Below are positions 39,104-48,070 of a DNA stretch of 64,000 bases, one piece after another. Position 1 is the first letter of the stretch. Each line of letters starts with the position of its first letter. The DNA comes from Citrobacter koseri (GTDB lineage Bacteria; Pseudomonadota; Gammaproteobacteria; Enterobacterales; Enterobacteriaceae), in NCBI GenBank assembly GCA_900446925.1, contig UAVY01000004.1, forward strand, positions 124,001 to 188,000, in the 5' to 3' direction. A program made the translations under genes and the position numbers. Under the pieces are notes generated by a model. The model worked only from the letters and a program-made list of their open reading frames with translations, was not told the origin of the DNA and made no database searches.

Positions 39104-40189
39104 TCAGAATTCGTAACGTAAGCCAAGGTGGAAATAGTCATCAGCCGGGTTGCTGCCGCCAAAGGAGACATCATTGCCGTTCGTCCGTTTTTTCCCTTCT
39201 TCACCATTACGCCAGGAGTAAGACGCAAATATGGAACTGCGAACGGTGAGTTTGTACTGCGCTTCAAAGGTGGTATCGCGAAGTTTCAGCCCGTCGCCGT
39301 CCTCATTTTTCAGATGGCGATAGCCGGTACGTAACGCCCAGTCCGGGCTGACGTTCCAGACCAGCGTTGCTTCGTAATCTTTATCGGTGCTGTCCGCAGA
39401 ACCGTCGAGGTAGGTCACTTTATCCTGGGCATAGAGCAGGCCGAACATGAAATCGCCCAGGTAGTAGCGGGTGCCGATGCCATAAAAGGTGTACTTATCG
39501 ACATTATTATCCGACAGCGTGGATGTATCGTCATGGCTCGCTTTCTCTGTCTGACCGGCAATCACCGGCTGGAGGCGGCCAAAATCGCCCATATCGAGCG
39601 TATAGCGAAGGGCGGCATTATAACCGTAATCCAGATCGGAGGTGTTATTGCCCAGAATATAGGCGGTAGAGAAATCAAAATTGCCGAATGTGTTCTGGTA
39701 CTGAATAGTGCCGTCCTGACGGAAAACCTGTACTGCCGTCGGGTCAACAAAGTTTGCCTGGCGGGCCATTGCGACATCGGAGCTGGCGAACACATCGCCG
39801 ATATCCGTGAACATGATCAGGCCGGATGACACGCGCCCGCCGGTCAGCTTGCCGTATTCGGCAAAATCAATCCCTGCCCAGACGTAACGCGCGGTGAAGT
39901 CATTCGGGTTTTCCGCGCTGATGTTGTTCGCGTACTCTGCGGCATTTACCTGATACTGCGTAAAACCAATAACGGCCAGCTTGTCATTAATCGCCTGGCG
40001 GGCGGAGAAACCGATACGCGCGTCAAAATCGCCCGAGGTGTCGCCTGATTTCTTGTCAGAGATATTGAATCCGAGACGTCCGTAGAGATCGATATTCGAT
40101 CCGTCATTGGCCTGGTAGATCACGGCGGCATGGCTGGCGCTGGTTGCGAGGAGAGTAAAGATTGCCAGGGACTTCAGAGTACGTTTCAT
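39104..40189 (-). CDS. General porin (OmpC/OmpF-superfamily) in the MurNAc locus
   Basis: This is a 361-residue outer-membrane porin, intact. It has a signal peptide (MKRTLKSLAIFTLLATSASHA) and a mature start AVIYQANDGSNIDLYGRLGFN typical of enterobacterial trimeric porins. Alternating strands and loops (GKLTGGRVSSGL, DYGYNAALRYT, FMFGLLYAQDKV) follow, with the terminal aromatic signature HLGLRYEF. I do not recognise it as OmpC, OmpF or PhoE. It is the first gene of a minus-strand series porin-DUF2057-murQ-murP-yfeW and faces murR, so uptake of MurNAc or muropeptides is the natural inference. No direct evidence is available. Confidence 0.8.
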   Translation of the reverse strand: MKRTLKSLAIFTLLATSASHAAVIYQANDGSNIDLYGRLGFNISDKKSGDTSGDFDARIGFSARQAINDKLAVIGFTQYQVNAAEYANNISAENPNDFTARYVWAGIDFAEYGKLTGGRVSSGLIMFTDIGDVFASSDVAMARQANFVDPTAVQVFRQDGTIQYQNTFGNFDFSTAYILGNNTSDLDYGYNAALRYTLDMGDFGRLQPVIAGQTEKASHDDTSTLSDNNVDKYTFYGIGTRYYLGDFMFGLLYAQDKVTYLDGSADSTDKDYEATLVWNVSPDWALRTGYRHLKNEDGDGLKLRDTTFEAQYKLTVRSSIFASYSWRNGEEGKKRTNGNDVSFGGSNPADDYFHLGLRYEF

Positions 40190-40238
40190 TATGATTATCC
40201 TTTTCTGTGTGTAGTTTTTTGTTGCTATGAAAGACGCA

Positions 40239-40255
40239 AGGAATCATATATTCCA
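40239..40255. promoter_or_regulatory. Palindrome A, candidate MurR operator (porin side)
   Basis: GGAAT-N5-ATTCC (GGAATCATATATTCC) lies 50-65 bases upstream of the porin start. The same arms recur at 40352-40368 next to murR. RpiR-family regulators usually bind such inverted repeats, so a MurR operator is likely. Confidence 0.55.
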
Positions 40256-40298
40256 TAAAAACATTTACAATAGAATCATTGAATCGTAATACAAATAT

Positions 40299-40314
40299 TG
40301 TGAGGGCTATCAAA
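40299..40314. promoter_or_regulatory. Candidate CRP site between porin gene and murR
   Basis: TGTGAGGGCTATCAAA has a perfect left half (TGTGA) and a 4 of 5 right half (TCAAA) with six-base spacing. E. coli murQP needs cAMP-CRP, and the position between the two palindromes would suit control of both divergent units. Confidence 0.5.
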
Positions 40315-40351
40315 TTCTCACCCGCGTTGTGTTATCCTGCGAACAGTGCGT

Positions 40352-40368
40352 TGGAATTAATGATTCCA
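40352..40368. promoter_or_regulatory. Palindrome B, candidate MurR operator (murR side)
   Basis: TGGAATTAATGATTCCA, a perfect 6-bp inverted repeat with a five-base spacer, sits 23 bases before the murR start, where bound MurR would block its own transcription. Its arms match palindrome A. Confidence 0.6.
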
Positions 40369-40390
40369 TGATGACGGGAGCGGAAGAGCG

Positions 40391-41254
40391 ATGTTGTATC
40401 TGGCGAAAATGCGTAATGCAGAGGGAGAGTTAACGGAAAATGAACAGAAAATTGCCAGCTTTCTTTTGGCTCATGTCAGCGAGCTAAAAACCGTTTCTTC
40501 CCGCAATCTGGCGAAGCAGCTGGAAGTCAGCCAGTCCAGTATTGTGAAATTTGCCCAGAAACTTGGCGCGAAGGGATTCACCGAGCTTAGAATGGCGCTC
40601 ATTGAGGAGTACAGCGTCAACCGGGAAAAGAAACATGACACGGCGCTGCATCTGCACAGTACGATTACCAGTGAAGACAGCCTGGAGGTGATTGCCCGTA
40701 AGCTGAACAGAGAAAAAATGTTCGCGCTGGAGGAAACCTGTAGTCTGATGGATTTCGATCGCCTGAAGCAGGTGATTAACCTGATCAGCAAGGCCCGGCT
40801 TATTCAGATTACGGGCGTCGGCGGTTCGGCGCTGGTAGGACGGGATTTATCCTTCAAGCTGATGAAAATTGGTTATCGCGTGGCCTGCGAAGTCGATACC
40901 CATGTGCAGGCAACCATTGCTCAGGCCTTGCAGGAAGGGGACGTGCAAATAGCCATTTCCTACAGCGGGTCGAAAAAAGGAGATCGTGCTTTGCGCTGAA
41001 GCGGCGCGTAAGCAGGGGCGACGGTGATTGCGATCACCTCTTTGACGGACTCTCCGCTGCGGCGACTGGCCGATTACACGCTGGATACCGTATCCGGTGA
41101 GACCGAATGGCGCAGTTCGTCCATGTCCACCCGAACCGCGCAGAACTCGGTGACCGATCTGCTGTTTGTTGGCATGGTGCAGCTCAATGATGTTGAGTCG
41201 CTTCGTATGATTGAGCGCAGCAGCGAGCTGATTAATCTTTTGGGCAGGAGCTAG
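40391..41254 (+). CDS. murR: MurR, RpiR-family repressor of MurNAc genes (frame-broken)
   Basis: MurR is the MurNAc 6-phosphate-responsive repressor of murQP. The N-terminal HTH ([46 protein letters not shown]) is followed by a SIS sugar-phosphate domain ([24 protein letters not shown]). An extra A near 40978 and a lost G near 41016 cancel out, so the 864-base span fits 287 residues. The end is [15 protein letters not shown]. It is divergent from the porin-DUF2057-murQ-murP-yfeW series. Confidence 0.93.
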
Positions 41255-41375
41255 GGACTTTTACGTAAGATTTACCCTAATTAGTGAGCTGTTCCGCAGC
41301 ACTTATTTGTTTTTTCTGTATTTTCAATGTTAATGGAGTGTAAGGCTTCATCGTAGTTTCGCTGGAGACGAGAGT

Positions 41376-41403
41376 AGCGCATAAGACGCACCGCTTATGC
41401 GCT
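41376..41403 (+). other. Strong hairpin in the ucpA leader
   Basis: A perfect 10-bp inverted repeat (AGCGCATAAG / CTTATGCGCT) with an eight-base loop lies 28 bases before the ucpA start. There is no T run after it, so it is not a classical terminator. It may protect the mRNA end or be a protein site. The rest of 41255-41375 shows no gene. Confidence 0.6.
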
Positions 41404-41431
41404 GCAACAGACTGAAAAGGAGAACATTGAA

Positions 41432-42227
41432 ATGGGTAAACTCACGGGCAAAACGGCATTGATTACCGGCGCGTCACAGGGCATTGGCGAGGGGATCGCC
41501 AGAGTGTTTGCTCGCCACGGCGCGAATTTAATTTTGCTGGATATCTCCGATGAGGCGGAAAAACTGGCGGATGAGCTGGGCGGACGCGGTCATCGTTGTA
41601 CCCGCCATCAAAGCGGATGTCAGGGATTTTGCATCAGTCGCGGCGGCAGTGGCGCGCGCGAAAAAGATAGAAGGTAAAATTGATATTCTGGTCAACAATG
41701 CGGGTGTTTGCCGGTTGGGCAACTTCCTCGACATGAGCGAAGAAGATCGCGATTTCCATATCGATATTAATATCAAAGGCGTCTGGAACGTCACAAAAGC
41801 CGTTCTGCCGGAAATGGTTGAACGCAAAGATGGGCGTATCGTCATGATGTCCTCCGTGACCGGGGATATGGTGGCCGATCCAGGCGAAAACGGCTTATGC
41901 CCTGTCTAAAGCGGCGATTATCGGACTCACCAAGTCCCCTGGCCGTGGAGTATGCGCAGTCCGGCGTTCGTGTGAACGCAATCTGTCCGGGTTATGTCCG
42001 TACGCCGATGGCGGAAAATATCGCCCGTCAGTCTAATCCTGACGATCCTGAATCGGTACTCACCGAAATGGCGAAAGCGATCCCGATGCGCCGTCTGGGC
42101 CTGTCCGCTCGAAGTGGGTGAACTGGCGGCCTTCCTGGCGTCGGATGAGTCCAGCTATTTGACCGGGACGCAAAACGTGATTGATGGCGGCAGCACGCTG
42201 CCTGAAAGCGTGAGCGTGGGCGTCTGA
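41432..42227 (+). CDS. ucpA: UcpA short-chain dehydrogenase (frame-broken)
   Basis: UcpA is a classical SDR oxidoreductase of uncertain substrate, linked to furfural tolerance in E. coli and next to cysP. The cofactor motif TGASQGIGEG is at residues 12-21, NNAGVCRLG follows, and the catalytic YALSK is restored after removing an extra A at about 41888. Further extra bases are near 41585, 41935 and 42105. The span of 796 bases equals 792 plus four for 263 residues. The end is NVIDGGSTLPESVSVGV. Confidence 0.93.
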
Positions 42228-42240
42228 TTAACGCCGCTTT

Positions 42241-42263
42241 CCTCCTCACCGCATGTGGGGAGG
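42241..42263 (+). terminator. Putative ucpA terminator
   Basis: CCTCCTCAC / GTGGGGAGG forms a 9-bp stem (one G-T pair) starting 14 bases after the ucpA stop. The following tract (TTCTCTTATTCCCTTTTC) is only moderately T-rich, so some read-through into cysP is possible. Confidence 0.55.
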
Positions 42264-42384
42264 GATTCTCTTATTCCCTTTTCGACTTTCAAATCATCAA
42301 ACGGTATATAAAACCGTTACTCCTTTCGTACCCGTTATAAATATTATGACCATAAGAAAGTCATCAAATTTATAAGGGTGCGCA
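42264..42384 (+). promoter_or_regulatory. cysPUWAM promoter and CysB control region
   Basis: This AT-rich 120-base stretch precedes cysP, where CysB with N-acetylserine is known to activate transcription in enterobacteria. The tracts TATAAAACCGTTACTCC and CCGTTATAAATATTATGACC are plausible CysB/-35/-10 parts, but I cannot fix the elements by eye. The ribosome binding sequence is AAGGGTG. Confidence 0.5.
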
Positions 42385-43402
42385 ATGGCTGTTAACTTAC
42401 TGAAAAAAAGATACCTGGCGCTGAGCGCGATGCTGTTGTTGGCCACGCAGGCGCAGGCAACAGAGCTGCTGAACAGCTCATACCGACGTTTCTCGCGAAC
42501 TGTTTGCCGCCCTTAATCCGCCGTTTGAACAGCAGTGGGCGAAAGATAACGGCGGCGATAAGCTGACCATCAAACAGTCTCACGCCGGTTCGTCAAAACA
42601 AGCGCTGGCGATCCTGCAAGGGCTGAAAGCTGACGTAGTGACCTATAACCAGGTCACGGATGTGCAGATCCTGCATGACAAAGGCAAGCTGATCCCTGCC
42701 GACTGGCAAAGCCGTTTGCCGAATAACAGCTCACCGTTCTATTCCACGATGGGATTCCTGGTGCGCAAAGGGAATCCGAAAAAATATCCATGACTGGAAT
42801 GACCTTGTGCGTTCCGATGTAAAACTGATTTTCCCGAACCCGAAAACCTCAGGCAACGCCCGTTACACCTATCTGGCTGCATGGGGCGCGGCGGATAAAG
42901 CTGACGGTGGCGACAAAGCCAAAACCGAGCAGTTTATGACCCAGTTCCTGAAGAACGTCGAAGTGTTTGACACCGGCGGTCGCGGCGCGACCACCACCTT
43001 TGCGGAACGCGGCCTGGGCGATGTGCCTGATTAGCTTTGAATCGGAAGTGAATAACATCCGTAAACAGTATGAAGCACAGGGATTTGAAGTCGTTATCCC
43101 GAAAACCAATATTCTGGCCGAATTCCCGGTGGCATGGGTGGATAAAAACGTACAGGCCAACGGTACTGAAAAAGCGGCGAAGGCTTACCTGAACTGGCTC
43201 TACAGCCCGCAGGCGCAGACCATCATCACCGACTTCTACTACCGCGTGAATAACCCGGAAGTGATGGACAAACTGAAAGATAAATTCCCACAGACCGAAC
43301 TGTTCCGCGTGGAAGACCAGTTTTGGCTCCTGGCCGGAAGTGATGAAAACCCACTTCGGCAGCGGCGGCGAACTGGACAAACTGTTGGCGGCGGGGCGTT
43401 AA
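42385..43402 (+). CDS. cysP: CysP thiosulfate/sulfate-binding protein (frame-broken)
   Basis: CysP is the periplasmic binding protein that hands thiosulfate to the CysUWA transporter. It has a signal peptide ([25 protein letters not shown]) and a mature start [26 protein letters not shown], the Asp-Val junction being broken near 42482. The body reads [22 protein letters not shown] and [29 protein letters not shown]. The span is 1018 bases against 1017 for 338 residues. Breaks lie near 42482, 42784, 43026, 43325 and 43345. cysU begins 4 bases later. Confidence 0.94.
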
Positions 43403-43406
43403 GTAA

Positions 43407-44244
43407 ATGTTCGCAGTATCGACAAGACGTGTGCTGCCCGGCTTTACCTTAAGCCTCGGAACCAGCCTGTTGTTCGTCTGCCTGATATTTGCTGCTTCCG
43501 TTTGAGCGCGCTGGTAATGCAGCTGGCGCAAATGAGCTGGGCGCAATACTGGGAGGTTTATCACCAACCCGCAGTGGTGGCGGCCTACAAAGTCACGCTG
43601 TTGTCGGCGTTTGTGGCATCAATCTTCAACGGCGTATTTGGCCTGCTGATGGCGTGGATCTTAACCCGCTATCGCTTTCCGGGACGTACTCTGCTGGATG
43701 CGCTGATGGATCTGCCGTTTGCCCTGCCGACGGCGGTGGCGGGTCTGACGCTGGCGTCATTGTTTTCCGTGAACGGTTTTTACGGCGAATGGCTGGCGAA
43801 GTTTGATATCAAAGTGACTTACACCTGGCTTGGCATCGCGGTAGCGATGGCTTTTACCAGCATCCCGTTTGTGGTGCGCACGGTGCAGCCGGTACTGGAA
43901 GAGTTAGGCCCGGAATATGAAGAAGCGGCGGAAACGCTCGGCGCAACGCGCCTGCAAAGTTTCCGCAAAGTGGTGTTGCCGGAGCTGTCTCCTGCGCTGG
44001 TGGCGGGTATTGCGCTCTCGTTTACCCGAAGCCTCGGCGAGTTCGGCGCGGTGATTTTTATTGCCGGGAACATCGCGTGGAAAACCGAAGTGACCTCGCT
44101 GAATGATTTTTTGTTCGTTTGCAGGAGTTTGACTATCCGGCGCCAGCGCGATTGCGTCGGTGATCCTCGCGGCGTCGCTGTTGCTGCTGTTCTCGATTAA
44201 CACCCCTGCAAAGTCGCTTTGGTCGACGTGTGGTAGGTCACTAA
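43407..44244 (+). CDS. cysU: CysU (CysT) sulfate permease subunit (frame-broken)
   Basis: CysU is one of two inner-membrane permease subunits of the sulfate/thiosulfate ABC importer. It starts [27 protein letters not shown] and ends GRRVVGH at 44242. The central membrane part ([31 protein letters not shown]) and the EAA loop ([27 protein letters not shown]) are intact. The span of 838 bases is four above that for 277 residues. Breaks are near 43485, 43555, 44110 and 44205. The TAA overlaps the cysW ATG. Confidence 0.93.
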
Positions 44245-45127
44245 TGGCGGAAGTTACCCAATTGAAGCCGTTATGACGCCCCCCGTATTAACTGGGGAAA
44301 ATGGTTTCTGATTGGCACCGGGATGCTGGTTTCGGCGTTTATTTTGCTGGTGCCGATGATTTATATCTTCGTACAGGCCTTCCAGCAAAGGGCTGATGCC
44401 GGTCTTACAGAACCTGGCCGACCCGGACATGCTGCACGCGATCTCTGGCTGACGGTGTTGATTGCGCTGATTGCCGTACCGGTAAACCTGGTGTTTGGCG
44501 CTCTGCTGGCGTGGCTGGTGACGCGCTTTAATTTCCCCGGTCGCCAGCTGCTGCTGACGCCTGCTGGATATTCCGTTTGCCGTCTCGCCGGTGGTGGCCG
44601 GTCTGGTCTACCTGCTGTTTTACGGCTCGAACGGCCCGCTGGGCGACTGGCTGGATGAGCACAACCTGCAAATTATGTTCGCCTGGCCGGGAATGGTGCT
44701 GGTCACTATTTTCGTCACCTGTCCGTTTGTGGTGCGTGAACTGGTGCCGGTTATGCTGAGTCAGGGCAGCCAGGAAGATGAAGCCGGCGATTCTGCTTGG
44801 CGCTTCTGGCTGGCAAATGTTCCGTCGCGTTACGTTGCCTAATATTCGCTGGGCGCTGCTGTACGGCGTGGTGCTGACCAACGCGCGCGCCATTGGCGAG
44901 TTCGGCGCGGTGTCGGTGGTTTCCGGCTCGATTCGCGGCGAAACCCTGTCCGCTGCCGTTACAGATTGAATTACTGGAGCAGGACTACAACACCGTCCGG
45001 CTCCTTTACCGCCGCCGCGCTGCTGACGCTGATGGCGATTATTACCCTGTTTTTGAAGAGTATGTTGCAATGGCGCCTGGAAAATCAGGAAAAACGCGCG
45101 CAACAGGAGGAAAATCATGAGCATTGA
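44244..45127 (+). CDS. cysW: CysW sulfate permease subunit (frame-broken)
   Basis: CysW is the second permease subunit of the importer. Conserved pieces are [45 protein letters not shown] and [41 protein letters not shown]. The EAA-type loop follows ([53 protein letters not shown], in pieces). The span is 884 bases, eight more than for 291 residues. Breaks are near 44275, 44385, 44440, 44560, 44785, 44955 and 45000. The end overlaps cysA by 11 bases. Confidence 0.92.
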
Positions 45128-46223
45128 GATTGCCAATATTAAGAAGTCTTTTGGTCGCACCCAGGTGCTGAACGATATCTCGCTGGATATTCCTTCAGGT
45201 CAGATGGTTGCCTTGCTGGGGCCGTCCGGTTCCGGTAAAACCACGCTGCTGCGTATTATTGCCGGGCTGGAGCATCAGACCAGCGGGCACATTCGTTTTC
45301 ACGGTACAGACGTAAGCCGTCTGCACGCGCGCGATCGTAAAGTCGGCTTTGTTTTTCAGCACTATGCGCTGTTTCGTCATATGACGGTGTTCGACAATAT
45401 CGCCTTTGGCCTGACGGTGCTGCCGCGTCGCGAACGTCCGAATGCGGCGGCCATTAAAGCGAAAGTGACGAAGCTGCTGGAAATGGTGCAACTGGCCCAT
45501 CTGGCGGAGCGTTTTCCGGCACAGCTTTCCGGCGGGCAGAAACAGCGCGTGGCGCTGGCGCGCGCGTTAGCGGTTGAGCCGCAGATCCTGCTGCTGGATG
45601 AACCGTTTGGCGCGCTTTGATGCGCAGGTGCGTAAAGAGCTGCGCCGCTGGCTGCGTCAGCTGCATGAAGAGTTGAAATTTACCAGCGTGTTTGTCACCC
45701 CACGATCAGGAAGAGGCTACGGAAGTGGCGGATCGCGTGGTGGTGATGAGCCAGGGCAACATTGAACAGGCCGATGCGCCGGACCAGGTTGTGGCGTGAA
45801 CCCGCCCACCCGCTTTGTGCTGGAGTTTATGGGCGGAAGTGAACCGTTTGCAGGGGAACGATTCGCGGCGGTCAGTTTCACGTTGGCGCGCATCGCTGGG
45901 CCGCTGGGGTATACGCCAGCGTACCAGGGGGCGGTCGAATCTGTTCCTGCGTCCGTGGGAGGTGGATGTCAGCCGCCGCACCAGTCTGGATTCCCCGCTG
46001 CCGGTACAGGTGCTGGAGGCCAGTCCGAAAGGTCACTACACCCAATTAGTCGTGCAGCCTCTGGGGTGGTATAACGAACCGCTGACGGTGGGTGATGCAG
46101 GGGGATAATCCCCCACAGCGCGGCGAGCGGCTGTTTGTCGGGCTGCAAAATGCGCGGTTGTACAACGGCAACCAGCGCATTGAGACGCGCGAAGAGGAGC
46201 TTGCTCTGGCAGAATCGGCCTGA
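45117..46223 (+). CDS. cysA: CysA sulfate transporter ATPase (frame-broken)
   Basis: CysA powers the sulfate/thiosulfate ABC importer. Residues 1-165 are intact with Walker [10 protein letters not shown], signature [15 protein letters not shown] and Walker [12 protein letters not shown]. After the break at about 45617 the [20 protein letters not shown] helix continues. The C-terminal regulatory region ([49 protein letters not shown]) is recovered in several frames. The span of 1107 bases is about nine above the usual length. The end is LALAESA at 46221. Confidence 0.93.
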
Positions 46224-46245
46224 TAGGTTAATATCACGTAGTTTT

Positions 46246-46318
46246 GCCGGGTGGCGCTGCGCTGACCCGGCCTACAATATGATCTGCGTAGGGCCCGGTA
46301 AGCGAAGCGCCACCGGGC
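46246..46318. repeat. REP/BIME between cysA and cysM
   Basis: Inverted REP-like units (GCCGGGTGGCGCTGCGC...CCCGGCCTAC and GGGCCCGGTAAGCGAAGCGCC...) lie within the cysPUWAM operon, just before cysM. Confidence 0.75.
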
Positions 46319-46336
46319 TTTTTACTGGACAGAGAA

Positions 46337-47247
46337 GTGAACACATTAGAACAAACAATTGGCAATACGCCTCTGGTGAAATTGCAGCGGATGGCGCCGG
46401 ATAACGGCAGTGAAATTTGGGTCAAGCTGGAAGGTAATAACCCTGCCGGGTCAGTGAAAGACCGGGCGGCGCTGTCGATGATCGTCCAGGCAGAAAAGCG
46501 CGGGGAAATTAAGCCGGCGATGTGCTGATTGAAGCGACCAGCGGCAATACCGGTATTGCGCTGGCGATGATTGCCGCACTGAAAGGCTATCGCATGAAAC
46601 TGCTGATGCCGGACAACATGAGCCAGGAGCGCCGCGCGGCGATGCGCGCCTATGGCGCGGATCTGATTCTGGTGTCTAAAGAGCAAGGGATGGAAGGCGC
46701 GCGCGATTTGGCGCTGGAAATGGCCGAACGCGGAGAAGGTAAGCTGCTCGATCAGTTTAACAATCCCGACAACCCTTACGCGCACTACACCACGACCGGG
46801 CCGGAAATCTGGCAGCAAACCTCAGGTCGCATCACCCACTTTGTCTCCAGTATGGGAACAACTGGCACGATTACCGGTGTGTCGCGCTTCCTGCGCGAAC
46901 AGGAAAAACCGGTAACGATTGTTGGCCTGCAACCGGAAGAGGGCAGCAGCATTCCGGGGATTCGTCGCTGGCCCGCAGAATATATGCCGGGTATTTTTAA
47001 TGCTCAGCTTGTGGATCAGGTGCTGGATATTCACCAGAGCGAGGCGGAAAACACCATGCGCGAACTGGCAGTACGCGAAGGTATTTTCTGCGGTGTGAGT
47101 TCCGGCGGCGCGGTTGCCGGTGCGTTACGCGGTCGCCCGCGCGACGCCGGGGCCGTGGTGGTGGCGATCATCTGCGATCGCGGCGATCGCTATCTTTCTA
47201 CCGGCGTTTTTGGCGAAGAACACTTCAGCCAGGGGGCTGGGATTTAG
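46337..47247 (+). CDS. cysM: CysM O-acetylserine sulfhydrylase B (one frame break)
   Basis: CysM makes cysteine from O-acetylserine with sulfide or S-sulfocysteine from thiosulfate. It starts with GTG (MNTLEQTIGNTPLVKLQR), has the PLP lysine in NPAGSVKDRAA, the ATSGNTGIALAMIAALKG loop and a C-terminal SSGGAVAGAL motif. One G is missing at about 46516 (in AAGCCGGGCGAT). The span of 911 bases is exactly 912 minus one, i.e. 303 residues. It is the last gene of the cys operon. Confidence 0.95.
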
Positions 47248-47250
47248 CCT

Positions 47251-47332
47251 GTAGGCCTGATAAGCGTAGCGCCATCCGGCAACCGTAAAGTACGATCGCC
47301 GGATGACGACGCAAAGCGTCTTATCCGGCCTG
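47251..47332. repeat. REP/BIME between cysM and yfeJ
   Basis: Inverted REP-like units (GTAGGCCTGATAAGCGTAGCG... and ...GCGTCTTATCCGGCCTGC) lie between the convergent genes cysM and yfeJ and abut the yfeJ stop. Confidence 0.8.
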
Positions 47333-47337
47333 CAACG

Positions 47338-48057
47338 TCAAGCGTTACGTTTCTCAACCAGCAGGTCGAGGAAGCGCCACAGTTTCTCGTTCATCTCCTG
47401 ATAATTCCACTCGCGCATTTCGGCGTTCGAGCGAATAAAGCGCTTCCCTTTTTGCCGCAGCCAGTTCCTGTTCTGAATGCTGGATCAGCCCTTCTACCGC
47501 CTCGGCGGTAAACTCCATATGGCACTGAAAACCGTAGACGGCGTTACCGTATTGCACGATCTGGCGCGGACATCCTTCGCTTGTCGCGAGAACGACCGAC
47601 TGATCGGTTAACCCTGGCATATCGTTGTGCCAGTGCCCGACCACAAGCGGAGAGCCGAAATGAGCGAGCAGCGGATTCTGTTTCCCTGCTTCCGTCAGCG
47701 TAATCGGATAGTGGCCGATCTCCTTTTCCGGGCTCTGGCGTACTTTTGCGCCCAGCGCCTCACCAATCAACTGGGAACCAAGACAGATGCCGATCACAAT
47801 ACGACGCGCAGAGATCGCCTGATTAATAAGCCGCTGCTCCGCTAAAGAGTCAAAATATGGGCACTCTTCGAGGCGTAGTACGCGGTGACTGCGGGCCGCC
47901 AAACACCACCAGCATATCGAAACCATCTGCATTGGCGGGGACAGGTTCACCGGCATACACGCGGGACCAGGAGAGGGGGATAACCGCGATCCTCAGCCCA
48001 TTGCAGATAGGCTCCGGCAGATTCGAAAGACTCATGAACGACAAAATGAACTCGCAC
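47338..48057 (-). CDS. yfeJ: YfeJ class I glutamine amidotransferase-like protein (frame-broken)
   Basis: YfeJ is a GATase1 protein like those in Salmonella between cysM and ptsJ; substrate unknown. The nucleophile elbow IGICLGSQLIGEALGA and the histidine region VYGFQCHMEFT are clear. It begins with GTG at 48057 (MRVHFVVHESFESAGAYLQWAEDRGY after correction) and ends FLDLLVEKRNA at 47338. Breaks lie near 47455, 47885 and 47975. The 720-base span suggests about 239 residues. It lies 13 bases after ptsJ. It is not GuaA, as the ATP-pyrophosphatase domain is missing. Confidence 0.85.
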
Positions 48058-48070
48058 TTTTTCTCTCCTG

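Noticed and set aside
47338..48057. yfeJ as GMP synthase (guaA)
   Set aside because: Only the glutamine amidotransferase domain is present; no ATP-pyrophosphatase or dimerisation domain follows.
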